A stretch of DNA of 64,000 bases from Lantana camara (taxonomy: Eukaryota; Streptophyta; Magnoliopsida; Lamiales; Verbenaceae): the NCBI GenBank assembly GCA_037501455.1, contig CM074865.1:2367001-2431000 (forward strand), read 5' to 3'. Shown here one piece after another: positions 23,026 through 35,073 of this stretch (position 1 is the first letter of the stretch; each line of letters opens with the position of its first letter). The position numbers and the translations under genes were made by a program. The notes under the pieces were generated by a model. The model was not told the DNA's origin. It made no database searches and saw only the letters and a program-made list of their open reading frames with translations.

Positions 23026-25646
23026 TGTTTTGATGACCCATTTGCATCCAATAGCCTTTAGACCATTAGGCAACTGAACGAGATCCCAGACACCATTACA
23101 CTTCATAGAACTCATTTCTTCTTTCATGGCATTGTACCATAATTTTGAATTTTCGTAACTCATGGCTTGCGAAAAGGATTTGGGGTCATTCTCAACATTA
23201 TAGTCGGATTCTTGAAGATATACAACATAGTCACTAGGAATTGCTGATATCTTTTCCCTAGTAGATTTTTTAATGTTGGGGAAACATTTTCCTGAGGGAT
23301 ATGTTGCTCAACTTGTTCAATAGTTTGCGAATTAGCTTGAACAACTTGATCTACTAGGTCATTCTCAACAACCTGTGGAATCTCATTGATTGGTGGTTCA
23401 ACAACCGGTTGTACCTCAGGGTTGTTGTGAACAATGACCAATCTCTCACTTGAAGAAGGATGTTGACTTGTCACAGGATTATCCTGAATAAAATCAGTCC
23501 CACTAATTGAGTCATTTTCAAGAAATTTTGCATTTCTTGATTCCACAATCCTTGTGCTATGTGATGGACAATAGAATCTGTATCCCTTAGACCTTTCGGC
23601 ATAACTGATAAAGTATCTACTTATGCTCCGAGGATCCAGCTTCTTTTCTTGTGGATTGTAAAATCTTACTTCACATGGGCATCCACATACGCGTATATGT
23701 TGTAAACTCGGTTTTCAACCCTTAAATAACTCAAATGGTGTCTTAGAGACAGCCTTGGTTGGGACTCGATTCAATATGTAAGCTGCTGTTTTAAGAGCTT
23801 TAACCCATAAGGACTTAGGCAGCTTTGAACTGCTAAACATACTGCGCACCATATCCATTAATGTTCGATTTCTTCATTCCGCAACACCATTTTGATCAGG
23901 TGATCCCGGTATGGTATATTGGGTAACTATACCGTTATCCTAAAGAAATTTGGCAAATAGACCTAGTGTTTGTCCATCTTCTGTATATCTACCATAATAC
24001 TCACCACCTCGATCCGTTCTCACAATCTTAATTTGCTTCCGCATTGTTTCTCTACTTCAGCCTTGAATGCTTTAAAGGCTTCTAGAGCTTCATTTTTGTG
24101 ATGAAGCATGTAGAGATAAATATAACGTGAGTAATCATCTATAAAGGTGATGAAATATTTCTGACCATAAGCATCCATATCTGGGCAACAAATATCAGAA
24201 TGGATGATTTCTAATATGGTAGAAATTCTCTTGGCGCCCCTTTTAAACTTATTAGTCTGCTTTCCCTTTATGCAGTCTATACAAGTATCAAAATCAATAA
24301 AATCTGAAATACTAAGTATTCCGTCATTTACTAATCTTTTAATTCGCTCAATGGAGATATGTCCCAATCTCTGATGTCATAGAGTAGAGGAATCCTCATT
24401 TATAACACATCGTTTAGTACCAACTTGAATATGCATAGCACTATGAGTGACATCATTTTGTAATTTAATGAAATAAAGACCATCAATTAATAAATCATTC
24501 CCAACAAGTTTAGACTTATAATATAAATTGAAATTATTGTTCAAAAAACAGAAATTGTATTCCAAAGGAGCAAGTCTTGATACAGAAATTAAATTTCTAG
24601 AAAAACTGGGAATGTAAAAGGTCTTTTTCAATGTTAAAATAAAGCCACTCTCTAGTACTAAATCGCAAGTCCCTACAGCCTCAACTCTTGGTTGCATCTT
24701 ATTTCCTGAAAAGATGCATTCGTCAGCTCCCACTGGGTCCCGTAGGTTTTGTAATCCCTGTAAGGAATTCGAAATATGGATCGTAGAACCCGAATCAATC
24801 CACCATGTGTTACAAACCATATTAGATTCATAACAAGCAAGACAAATGAGTTGCCTTTCTTCTGAGGCCATTTTTTGTATTTGACACAATCCTTCTTCAT
24901 ATATCCCTTCTTTTTATAAAAGAAACACTTGGATTCTTTCTTGATGTCAATTTGGGGGGACGTAACTTTTCATGTCCCCTTTTCTTGACTTGAGCCGATC
25001 CCTTTCCATGAGCCAATAGTGCACTTTCTCCCATTTCAAGTACCAAACGGGTCTCTTCCTGATCACACATGGTCAATAGATCATCTATTGTCCAATTGTC
25101 TTTATGTGTGTTATAGGAAATCTTGAATGGCCCATACTGACTTGGGAGAGTGCTCAGTATATAGTGCACTAGAAAGGATTTGGACATCTCAACCTCAAGT
25201 ATCTTGAGTCGTCCCGATATATCACGCAACTTATTAATGTGATCTCTAACACCTTTCACACCAGTGAGCCTTAGTGATGTGAACTTCATTATGAGAGTAT
25301 TGACCAATGACTTCTGAGAAATTTTGAATTGCTATTTGACAGTTGTCAGCAATTCCTTAGCATTCTCAATATGCTGGACAGAGCTACGGATGTTAGCAGG
25401 GATTCGACTCTTTATGAACATAAGACTTAGGCGGTTAGACCGCTCCCATTTTTTATAAAGAGCCTTATCAGCCGTAGTGCTGTTATCCGTTACGATAGGC
25501 TCGTCCTTTCTTGTAGCATAGTCAATGTCCATGTATCCCAAATGAAGCAGAACACTTTCGTTCCAACTTTGGAAATTTTCACTAGTTAAGACAGGGATTT
25601 CTACTCGAGTATCAGTCACAGAATTGAAAACTGCAAAGTACAACAT
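23026..25646 (-). pseudogene. Copia gag, protease, integrase (5' part of pol)
   Basis: On the minus strand from 25646: gag (VLTSENFQSWNESVLLHLG, then ILSTLPSQYGPFKISYNT), a degenerate knuckle (CFFYKKKGYMKKDC near 24920), a protease site (WWIDSGSTIHISN near 24800), a pre-integrase domain (HQRLGHISIERIKRLV) and an integrase core (EIIHSDICCPD, FITFIDDYSRYIYLY near 24200). A linker at 23160-23546 (VVEPPINEIPQVVENDLVDQ) leads towards the reverse transcriptase. Stops and frameshifts separate the pieces (at about 25331, 24897, 24376 and 24019). The domain order protease-integrase-reverse transcriptase identifies Ty1/Copia. Confidence 0.9.
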
Positions 25647-26883
25647 ACATTCTTAACTTAATATTTGAGGCAAAACTTTAATCATAATTTATCAATGCAA
25701 TTATGAAAATAATGAATCTAGCGACATAAAAATTGCCTGTGGGCTAAATTTTCATTTCAATTAGACTCATTCTTTATGATAGAGTTATCATTCTATCCTT
25801 TAAATAAAATTGCCAAGTTCAATTCCATAATTCCTGTGGGTGATTACGGAAGGGCACCCAATAATTTTATTTTAATTAAATATGCAAGTGACCGATTATG
25901 CATGTCTATTTCTTAAATGACCCAATCTTTAAAATTTTAATTAAAGATGCTGTGGCTACTCTTTTAATTAAAATTTATGAATCATATAGACAAAATCTAA
26001 AATTGAATGTCTTCATAATTTATGTGATTTCGGACAAATAATTTTATTCAATTTAGGTTGCTGTGACTAGACACAATCAAATAAAATTACTCTCACTTGA
26101 CATTATATCAATTGCCCATTACTATATGCAATTTAAAATGAACTTTGTGTACTCAACAATCCATCAGAATATTATCGCCAAAAACATGACAATGATAATA
26201 TCATTTAAGCACACGAAAATTAAGTTCTCATGATCTAGATTTTTCTAACTAATTTTCATAATAGAACACCAATTGAAAATATAAGCCTTCACGCAATATA
26301 ACCATATTGTATACTTTACAGTTAATATCAATATCATCTTAATAAAGTTATATAATGGTGATTAAATAACCACCAATAAAGGTATGCAGCGATACAGTTT
26401 AGGAACCTGGAGGTTATAACTATATAAATTGAATATAAACAAAGCTGTAAGACTCCAGAATTCATAACAAACAGGAGACCCATAATGAGTTTGATAAACT
26501 TGCTCTCATGATGATTTTCTCGAAAATCGATAAATACATGCTTGAAAATGGCCAAGTGTTGTATACAAATATGTTGTTATAATATTAACACACCTTCTGC
26601 CAGTTTCATTATACATCGATTCATTTACAAAAATATGTATACTGCATGTATCAATCTCATCACAATTCTCGCACAACAACGCATGAACAAGAAACTATCT
26701 TAATTTGATTTCAATTAATTCAATTTATATAATCAAACCGTGATCTCATGTAATCAACCTGTGAATCAAACGTGCACAAATAAATATATAATTTTGAATT
26801 TCAAATATTAGTATCCATTTCACGAATTGATTTACCCAAACAAATCATAATATGCAAGGCAGAGGTAAAACATGCTCTCCACA
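25647..26883 (-). other. Copia untranslated leader
   Basis: AT-rich sequence between the Copia 5' LTR and gag. No convincing primer binding site is left (only a degenerate TGTGGAGAGC next to the LTR). No other gene seen. Confidence 0.6.
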
Positions 26884-27314
26884 TGTTAGATATATTGTAA
26901 TTTCATAGATAAAACCGGATTATGAAATACGCAGCGGAAATGAATCGTATACTAACTTCCAGCCATTGCTAATTTCTTATCTTTTGGAGTTACCGAATTG
27001 CGCCGGAAAAGCCTTGAGAATTCCCGAACTCAATCTGCCACTAGGAGTGATCTTCTAAGCAATCAAAACCTCACAATGATGGAGTGGAGAAAAGACTTTT
27101 AGATTTTGTGCTTAAGGACCTCCTCCATACCCCCTTTATTTAAACAAGTCTTCCCGTCAAAGACTATGTGTTGGGAGACAAGTTTGACTTAATAGACAAA
27201 TCACAAAATTATTGGGCAAATAATAGGGGCATGAATCATGGGATTGATCAAAGGACTAATTTGATCCAAGAATCATGTGATTGATTTACTCAATCAATTA
27301 ATATGATTCTTACA
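26884..27314 (-). repeat. Copia 5' LTR
   Basis: Plus strand TGTTAGATATATTG... to ...GATTCTTACA. It matches 5392-5824 with scattered substitutions, so this element is older than the Gypsy element nested in it. Confidence 0.87.
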
Positions 27315-27650
27315 CTTTGTTTATAGCTAATTGATATTAGTAATAAATTGGCATAGAGTGAAATGGTTTAAAGAAATAAATATGTATTTCATGATGGTTT
27401 AAAGAAACATATATTTGTCAAAGGCCTTTCTTTATCTTATCTGAATCGAAATATTGGAAGCAGAATTCCTCAATGGCTGCAAAGACTTAAAGAGTCAATC
27501 TCAGTTATTTGGTTTATTAGTTTCTTGGACTTTCCTTATGTACCCTAAACTACACGTAAATATCTCTTCTTTGTGGTCTAAATTCGTAACAGATAATAGA
27601 TATAGTTCATTGTTCATAGCTAGAGCTCAAATTACACAACAAGTCGTCCA
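27315..27650 (+). promoter_or_regulatory. Upstream region of LRR-RLK gene 1
   Basis: Sequence from the Copia insertion to the start codon. It is closely similar to 50653-50991 upstream of gene 2 (GAATCGAAATATTGGAAG, TAGTTTCTTGGACTTTCC), so both receptors share the same proximal promoter. In gene 1 everything further upstream is now Copia LTR. No TATA box can be assigned with certainty. Confidence 0.6.
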
Positions 27651-28434
27651 ATGGAGAAACTTTCTGTCATGATTGCTGTCTTAATATTCTTGTTTAGTTT
27701 CAGAACAATTTCGTTAGCTGAAATAGTTTCACAAAAAGATGAAGAAGCTATTCTTGCTTTCAAATCCACAATAACCTCAGACCCTTTTCAAATATTATCC
27801 AAAAACTGGTCCACCAAAGCATCCATCTGCACCTGGATTGGTATATCCTGCACCACCGGTACCCTCATCAGTACCCCTCAACGAGTCACGGCCCTTAATT
27901 TCTCCGGCTTCGGTTTTCAGGCCACTCATCTCACCCCAAATCTCGGAAACTTAACTTTCCTCGATTCAATAGACCTCAGCCGTAACAACTTCAGGGGCTT
28001 CATACCCGGCGAGCTCTCTAATCTGCAACGTTTGAGGATACTCAGATTGGCTAACAACTCTCTTGGTGGAGAAATCCCACGAGAAATTGGCAATCTTTCT
28101 TCTCTAGAAATACTGGATTTGAACTATAACTCTTTTACAGGATCTATTCCTCATGGGATCTTCAACTTGTCTAGGATCAAACAAATTGTTCTCATGGGCA
28201 ATAGTCTATCGGGTGTGCTGCCAAATGATATGTGCAATAATACCTCACAACTTACTGTGCTATATCTCTATGCTAATCTACTTAGCGGGCAAATTCCATC
28301 GGATATTTACAGGTGCAGAAATCTTGAGAAGTTGGCATTGTCGGCTAACCATTTCAATGGCAGCATTCCAAGATCAATAGGTCTGCTGAGCAATCTGCAA
28401 ATATTGTATCTTGGAATAAACAACTTCCAAGAAG
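27651..28434 (+). CDS. Gene 1 exon 1: signal peptide, N-cap, LRRs 1-8
   Basis: Starts MEKLSVMIAVLIFLFSFRTI. The donor is AAGAAG|GTATGT and the exon ends in phase 1. It is one codon (GAA) longer than the gene 2 exon. Confidence 0.9.
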
Positions 28435-28742
28435 GTATGTATGTGTGTGTAGCTTCATTAAGGAAAAAAAATTATACCATGTATAAGGAATTACCGAATT
28501 ATCATTAAGATGTTTTATCACTATTCTTTATAAAATTAAAATGAATAGTAACAAATTAAATTTTAAAAATGTTTGATAGATGGAAATCTATATAGGTTTC
28601 CCTTACCCAAAGAATATACAGGTTTCATCTCCAATCTTTGATTTCGAGCATTTCTCCTTCACCTTGGTAAAATACCACACTTTACCCTTTTTATTGCAAT
28701 TTTAGCAGAATCTTTAGATGTTCGGCCAATTTTAATACACGT

Positions 28743-29538
28743 AATATAAGCATGATTTTCAAGAGGTATTTAGTTATTTTCCCCCTCCTTATTTCTTTTT
28801 TCTATTTTTTTTTTCCCCAGAATCATCTTCTTCATCCTCAAACCCACACCCACTTTCTTCAATCTCACCTTCATCTTATTCAAATCATCTTGGGGGTTGA
28901 GGAATCCTTAAAAAATGGTTTGGGATTCTGTTTCTTTGTGCTGCAGAGAAAACCTTCCTCTATTCGCCATGATTACGCTATTTACCCCCCTTTTTGGATA
29001 AAAACCTAAGGTTGTTTCGATCTTCAATCAAAGCTCATACATGAAAATACTGAACAGTTTACCATGCATCAAACTCCACCCCCTTGACACAATACTTAAT
29101 TCACTTATTTACATCATTTAATACAACAGTGGAATTATCCTAAAACCCAGATGATATCTCAACCAAAAAATGGCGTCCGGCAGCCTAAAACCCTCAACCG
29201 TTACACTTTACAAATGAGTAAATCAAGTTCTTTTTCTCTCTTTTCCTTCTCCGTTGTTTCTCTGAGTCTGAGGAGATGAAATGTTAGAGCTCTTTAGTGA
29301 GAGAAGACGCGTTGCAGAATCCGAAGAAATAGATTAATATAAACGCCTTGATTTGTTGCTTTCTCACCCCCAAGCCATTTTTTAGCACCCCAAGATGATT
29401 TTGAAGATGAAGGTGAGATTGAAGAAAATTGTTGTGGATTTGTGGATGAAAAAGATGATTTGGGAAAAAGAATTAGAAAAATAATAAAAAAGAGAGGCAG
29501 AATGATTAAAATAGCCTTAAAAATCATGGCAAGAAGTC
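28743..29538. repeat. Inverted repeat carrying a signal-anchor-like open frame
   Basis: The left arm (about 28750-28925) and the reverse complement of the right arm (about 29357-29538) are similar. Both encode a hydrophobic N-terminus (MIFKAILIILPLFFIIF on the minus strand from 29527; MIFKRYLVIFPLLISFF on the plus strand from 28752) followed by a Ser-rich stretch (SSISPSSSKSSWGAKKW). The minus-strand frame (29527-29294) is the better preserved. It looks like a gene 5' end captured and duplicated by a transposon. The source gene is not recognised and no outer terminal repeats were settled. Confidence 0.55.
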
Positions 29539-29599
29539 GTTTACTTACCCAGAAAGGTTTTCGGCAGATAAGATAATGAAGGTTTTTTTAATAGATTAA

Positions 29600-31130
29600 C
29601 AGAACATTATCTATTTTTACCTTTAAAATAATTATCATGTTTTCTTGAAGATAATTACTTTAACTAGTAATTTTACCGAAATAACCAATATAATAATCTC
29701 ATTTAATATATAATTTTTTTTTAATTAGTTTTCCTTCTTTTAAAGATCATTGGTATACACATTATATATTTTTCTTTCTTCTAAATTCCACGGGCAGTAA
29801 ACTATCATTAATTATTATTAAACAAATTTAGAATCACATTATATTAATTGAGTGCAAGTTTTTAAATTAGTTTTTATAAATAATAGCAATTAATGATGCT
29901 TATTAATTAATAAAAAATTATAGATAATAGTAATTACCGATACTTGCTATTAATAGTAAATTATTTATTTTTCATTTTTTGCTACTTAGCTATTAATTTT
30001 AAATTTTTGTGAACGTTAGATAAACAAAATATAAAATATTCCTAGTATAAACATCAATACAATCATAGTAAAAAATATAATTCTTTTATTAATATGTTTA
30101 ATTTAAAAAAAAACTAACATTCAATAATAAAATGAAACATAAAAATCTAACTTATTGTGACCAAGAAAATAAAAAAAAGCGAACTTATTTAGCTAGAATC
30201 AGTTTGCGCCTCTATCAATTTCAATTATTTCATTATTTATTTTTGGTATGTTGGCATCCCCGTCAGCATCACTGTTGTCGTCACTGAAAATCTCAATTAT
30301 TTCAAACAAATTGGGTTCTTCTTCTTGAAAAATCCCCTCAAATATTCCAACTAGAGCATCCCATCAAGGATCTCCTTCAAAGTAATAGGCTCTTACATTT
30401 GGAAAATCCTTCAAAGTAATAGGCTCTGATGAATTTTGAGCTCTGTTTCGTGGGAATTCTAGGGCTCTGCGTCGTGGGTATAATCCAGACTAATAATTGT
30501 GGCACACTCGTTGCGTGTGCAAATTAATTTTTTTTCTGATTTAAATATATTAAAAATAATTTTTATATTAATATATATTTTATAATTATTTTTAATATAT
30601 TTATTAAATTATAATAAATAAATAGCATGAAAAGATAATATACCAAACAACATTATCTTTAAAAAAAAGATAAAAATTATATATTAAAAAAAAATTAAAA
30701 TGAGATAAGAGAAAAGATAAGTTAGAAATATATTTTTGAAGTGATAAAATAAACAAATAGAAAAAAAAAAAAAAAAGAGAAAAGAACTTGAGAGAAGAAA
30801 ATGGATAAACATAAATAAACAAAAAAAAAAAAGAGGAATTTAAAAATAAGAAAAGAGGACACAAGAGATCACAATTGCGTCTCGCGCTAATAATAGAGTA
30901 TAGATGATTTCTGGCTTCTGTGGTAGACGTGAGAAAAGAAGTTATCTAATTTTTTTTTTTAATAAATAATAATGGCAAAAATTTGTAAATAAATCAAAGA
31001 TTTGGATAAATAAGTAAATTACCAATACCGATAAAACTCATGATTTCTCAAACACGGTATTTTGCCATGTGAAAGAAAACCAACAAAATCTTCTCTATCC
31101 TACGGGCCGGAGAGATTTTGGCAGAAAAAC
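29600..31130. other. AT-rich intron DNA
   Basis: No intact gene. A minus-strand acidic fragment near 30200-30350 (EIFSDDNSDADGDANIPK-like) and a short duplication (CCTTCAAAGTAATAGGCTCT at about 30372 and 30404) hint at old transposon content. 30500-30900 is nearly pure A+T and poly-A. Confidence 0.45.
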
Positions 31131-31847
31131 CAACATGAAAAGTAAATGATAAATTTTGAGAGTTAATTAATTTTATCTGTCAGATTATGCAAAAGTAAAC
31201 GAGCTCAAAAGTATAAAACTATGGAAATATTTCAAAAGATTCCACCCAAATAAAAAATTGGAGATAAAACAACGCATGGCCCAAAAGGATGAGAGTGACC
31301 CAAATTAACCCATTATAATAAATAGATTTATGGAAAAAATTAAAGAAAATTTAATCTCGTTTGCATGTTCAGCAGTCAAACGTTACGCGCGCAATGATTT
31401 TACATGCTGCATTTATATTCACCGGAAATTACATAAAATATTTTATACGGCGAATTATATTTGGATATTCTGAGTTTAGGCCTAATCGCATACTTTTGAA
31501 AATTATAAATAAATCCTTAGAATGTATGCCCCGTTTGAAATCCCTCATTTCTATTAGGATTTCGTTAATATTTATCTCTGATCTTAGGAAGACACCCTTA
31601 ATATTTTATTGTTTTATAAAATAACCTAAATGCCCTTAGGGACTTATATGTTGTTTCGTTGGAATTAGCAATCCATTGGGATGATTTTGTAATTTTTTTT
31701 TGACAGACTATTTGGGTATTTTTATTTTCAAATTATATTAAAAAATTAAAATTTATAATTTATGTATATGATTTAAAATTTTGATTCATGTTGTGTGTAA
31801 TATATATTTTGCACTTTTGAGGAAACTATAATATATCTATAAAAGTT

Positions 31848-32514
31848 GGGGCAATCTTTGAAAACTTCCCATGAGTTGAACAATTTTTAGTTTGTTCCCC
31901 ATTTTTAAAAATATTTCAGTTCATTCCCCAGATGAGATACATATTTTGAGTTTATTCCCCATTTTTTGGGGCATTTATGACATATGACCAAAAATATACG
32001 ACATAACATGATTTAGATACGTGATTCTTGAGTTTTTTTACAAGCACGGGTGTATCCTATTTGTACTCCAGTTTATTCGAAGTATCCCAATGGTGTAACG
32101 CCGTCGACTTATTGGAAAAAAGGAAGAAGATCACTTTGATCTCTTGTTTCGGAGAACTAAGTGGCTCACGAGGAATGGAAAGAAATATATTCTATTTGAT
32201 TTCGAAGTCCTCATATAGCACTTCTTCCAATCCTGGATGGGGGATTACTTGTAGGAATGACATAATGCTAATGCATGTTCTACACGGCCAAGGAAGCATC
32301 GGTTTTTAATCATTATGCCTTGAAGACCATTTTTCTCTCACGTATCTAAATCATTTTATGTCATATATTTTTTGCCATATGTCGTAAGGGCCCCAAAAAT
32401 GAGGAGTAAACTCAAAATATGCATCTCATCTGGGGAGTGAACTGAAATATTTTTAAAAATGGGGAGCAAACTAAAAATTGAGTCCACATTTGGGGATTTA
32501 TCGCATATTTCCCG
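31848..32514. mobile_element. Foldback element, long copy of the 2973-3219 MITE family
   Basis: Terminal inverted repeats of about 180 bp run from GGGGCAATCTTTGAAAAC inward and from the complement of TATTTCCCG inward. They share TTTTTAGTTTGxTCCCC and CTCATCTGGGGA motifs. An 8-bp duplication TAAAAGTT flanks the element (31840-31847, 32515-32522). The ends match the short copy at 2973-3219. The centre (32030-32335) is unique and may be captured host sequence. Its frame (32028-32309) is not recognised. Confidence 0.8.
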
Positions 32515-32599
32515 TAAAAGTTTAGTAAGGGTAAATTTAATATATCTATAATATATGTATCATACAAATTATGTCTTATTTTAATAATATATTAAAAGA

Positions 32600-33230
32600 G
32601 AAAAAAAAAAAAAAAGCAACGGCCCAGCCCCAACCACCAAGATCATCATGTAAATCAGCATTGTCGGAGAAGATGAACAGCTGCATAACGCCTCTTTTCC
32701 TCTTTTGCTCCGACAACTTCAACTTCTTTTCTCCATCGCCGTTGACGACCCCCCGCTCACCGCCACGATCACAACCACCCGTTCTTTTACTCCAATGCGA
32801 AGTTCCAACCCCCAAAACCACCCCCTCTGTCTCTAGTCTCATCGCCCTTTTACCGATTTGAAAGTGAAAAAAATAAAATAAAAAATTAAGGTGTAGTGGT
32901 GGTTTGGTGGTGAGTGGATTTATGTAAATCTGTTGGGGAAGGCCGGAAGGGGACTGATTTGGTGTGCCAGTGACTAGTGAGTGGATTTGGGTAGTGTCGG
33001 AGGCAGATGCAGCGGCGGCGCGCGGATGCAGTGGTGCTATGTCGAGCGGCAGCGGCGGCGGTGCTGCTGCTGTTGCGTGGGGCGGGGTATAGTAGTCTTT
33101 TTACATTTTTCGTCTGAGACCACAAACCGAACATGCTGCTGCTGCGTGGGGCGGGGTATTGTAGTCTTTTTACATTTTTCGTCCGAGACCACAAACCAAA
33201 CATGGCGGCAGGGGACTGATTTTTAATTTC
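32600..33230. other. GC-rich intron segment with a ~70-bp tandem duplication
   Basis: A GC-rich island rich in CCACC/GCGGCGG runs. Positions about 33062-33131 and 33132-33202 are a tandem pair, both containing GTGGGGCGGGGTAT and TTTTTACATTTTTCGTC. Overlapping open frames on both strands are low-complexity and unconvincing. Confidence 0.6.
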
Positions 33231-33589
33231 CAAAAATGCATGGTGTGATTTGTAATTATACCTAAACTCAGGATACTCAAAACAAGAGCTCTCATACAAA
33301 AAATGTTCGTCTAAAAACTAACAATGAAGTTGGTATGCATTGCACTTGACATACACTCTTCAACTGTCCAGAAGAAGCAAAGAGATCTCAAACATACTTC
33401 ATTTAAGATTTTATAGAGGGCATCAGATTTTCTATTTTAATTAAGTCATATTTCATTCTCCTAATTTATTACTCACACACCTAATAAATATATTGGCATG
33501 CCCTAGAGATCAAATCTTTATGTCTACCTCTTAAACTTTATAATGATGCACAAAAATTAAATCTTTCATGTTCTTGACTATCTATTCAG

Positions 33590-33955
33590 GTGGAATTCCA
33601 TCAGAATTTTGCAATTTTTCACGTTTACAGTTTCTCAGCTTACAAGGCACCTCCCTAACTGGGAAAATTCCAGCTTCTATCTTCAATATGTCCTCTCTGC
33701 GAGCTTTAGATTTCGGCAACAATAGTCTGTCAGGAGACATTCCAGTTTCCAATGTTTGTCATAATCTCCCAAATTTGGAAGAGTTGTCCCTTCTATCCAA
33801 TCAACTAACCGGAAATATTCTGGACAAATTGTTGGACTGTAAACGCCTTCAGCTTCTATCACTGTCCAAAAACAAGTTCAGAGGCAACATACCTAAGCAA
33901 ATTGGAAACCTCACCATGTTGAGCTACATATGGTTAGACTACAACAATTTCACAA
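33590..33955 (+). CDS. Gene 1 exon 2: LRRs 8-13
   Basis: 366 nt, phase 1 to phase 1, the same length as gene 2 exon 2. The donor follows TTCACAA|GTATGT. Confidence 0.9.
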
Positions 33956-34237
33956 GTATGTTGACAAGCAGTTGTAAGTGATTAGGCTGCTACAACAAAG
34001 ATTCTTGTTGTTATATATATATATTTTGGTGGGGATAATGAAGAGTTCCCATGTAAATTTTCCAAGTGCTCTTGCATCTTTCTTCACTAGAAATATTGTA
34101 AGTGATTAGGCTAGAACAATTTTTAAGTTTTTTTGGCATGCATATACAATAAACTATATTCACTGTTGGAAATTTTTGAAGAAAATGAGAAAGAAATCTC
34201 AAGAACAAAGGTTTTACTAGAATGATTTTAATTTTTA

Positions 34238-34715
34238 GGGTTAATTACATCTAGACCCCTTCCGAGTTTAGTATATTACAATTGGACTCCTGTTAGTCAT
34301 TTTATTACAGTTTGACCCCTTCTAAAATTTCAAAATTACTAAACGGTGAAGAAAAGATACAATTTTGTTAAATATTTCACGGAATGTTCCAAATAATTGT
34401 GAAATAATCATTATATTCAAAATAATTGTGAAATAATTGTTTGTTTAACCATTTATTTATTCTAAAAAGTCGTGATTTTTTTTTCCTACTTTTATAAAAC
34501 ATGATCTTAGAACCAAACATAATAGTCATTTCACAATTATTTGGAATATAACGCAATTATTTGGAATATAAAGTGAAATATTTAACGAAATTGTATCTTT
34601 TCTTCACCGTTTAGTAATTTTGAAATTTTAGAAGGGATCAAACTGTAATAAATTGACTAACAAGGGTCCAATTGTAATATACTAAATTCGGAAGGGGTCT
34701 AGATGTAATTAACCC
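34238..34715. mobile_element. Mutator-like foldback element in gene 1 intron 2
   Basis: GGGTTAATTACATCTAGACC starts an inverted repeat of roughly 150 bp that closes at GGTCTAGATGTAATTAACCC. A perfect 9-bp duplication TAATTTTTA flanks it (34229-34237, 34716-34724), the length typical of Mutator-like insertions. A second copy lies at 37859-38337. Confidence 0.85.
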
Positions 34716-35073
34716 TAATTTTTATCTTTTTTACTTGCTTGTAAAGTCAAATATGTACATATTTATAGGTCAATGTGCCCACAAAGATCGATGCATGCAT
34801 ATAGGTGCAACCTTCCAAATTCCTGATTAATAAGATACTAGAGAGACACCCAGATGATACATATAGGGAAATGCATAGAATTAAGTTCCAAATTGAATCT
34901 TAACATTTACAAGATTCCTCTTGTTATATATTCTGGTTGAGTAACAAAAAGTTCCCGTGTAATTTTTCTAAGTTTTCTTGCATCATAATGAATAAACTTC
35001 CATTCGATTGTGAATTAAATCCACGATGATTAATCTTGCCATTTTCAAATCTTTTAACATGTTAAATTGGCAG

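Larger units (their letters stand above)
5392..27314 (-). mobile_element. Ty1/Copia LTR retrotransposon, split by a nested Gypsy element
   Basis: Two LTRs (5392-5824 and 26884-27314) bound a minus-strand Copia element. Gag, protease and integrase lie at 23160-25646, and reverse transcriptase/RNase H at 6136-7500. The flanks GTTTG (5387-5391) and CTTTG (27315-27319) are a 5-bp target duplication with one mismatch. The homologous unoccupied site near 50655 reads ACTTTGTTTATAG, which confirms CTTTG as the original. Removing the nested Gypsy element leaves about 6.4 kb. The coding frame is broken by many stops and shifts, so the element is dead. Confidence 0.9.
28435..33589 (+). other. Gene 1 intron 1 (5.2 kb, transposon-rich)
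   Basis: The matching intron in gene 2 is 1.17 kb, so about 4 kb has been added here. The inserted material includes an inverted repeat at 28743-29538, AT-rich DNA at 29600-31130, a foldback element at 31848-32514 and a GC-rich segment at 32600-33230. The acceptor is CTATTCAG|GTGG. Confidence 0.85.

Noticed and set aside
32571..33299. Overlapping frames in the GC-rich intron segment
   Set aside because: Low-complexity Pro/Ser/Cys composition on both strands, with a tandem duplication explaining the repeats.
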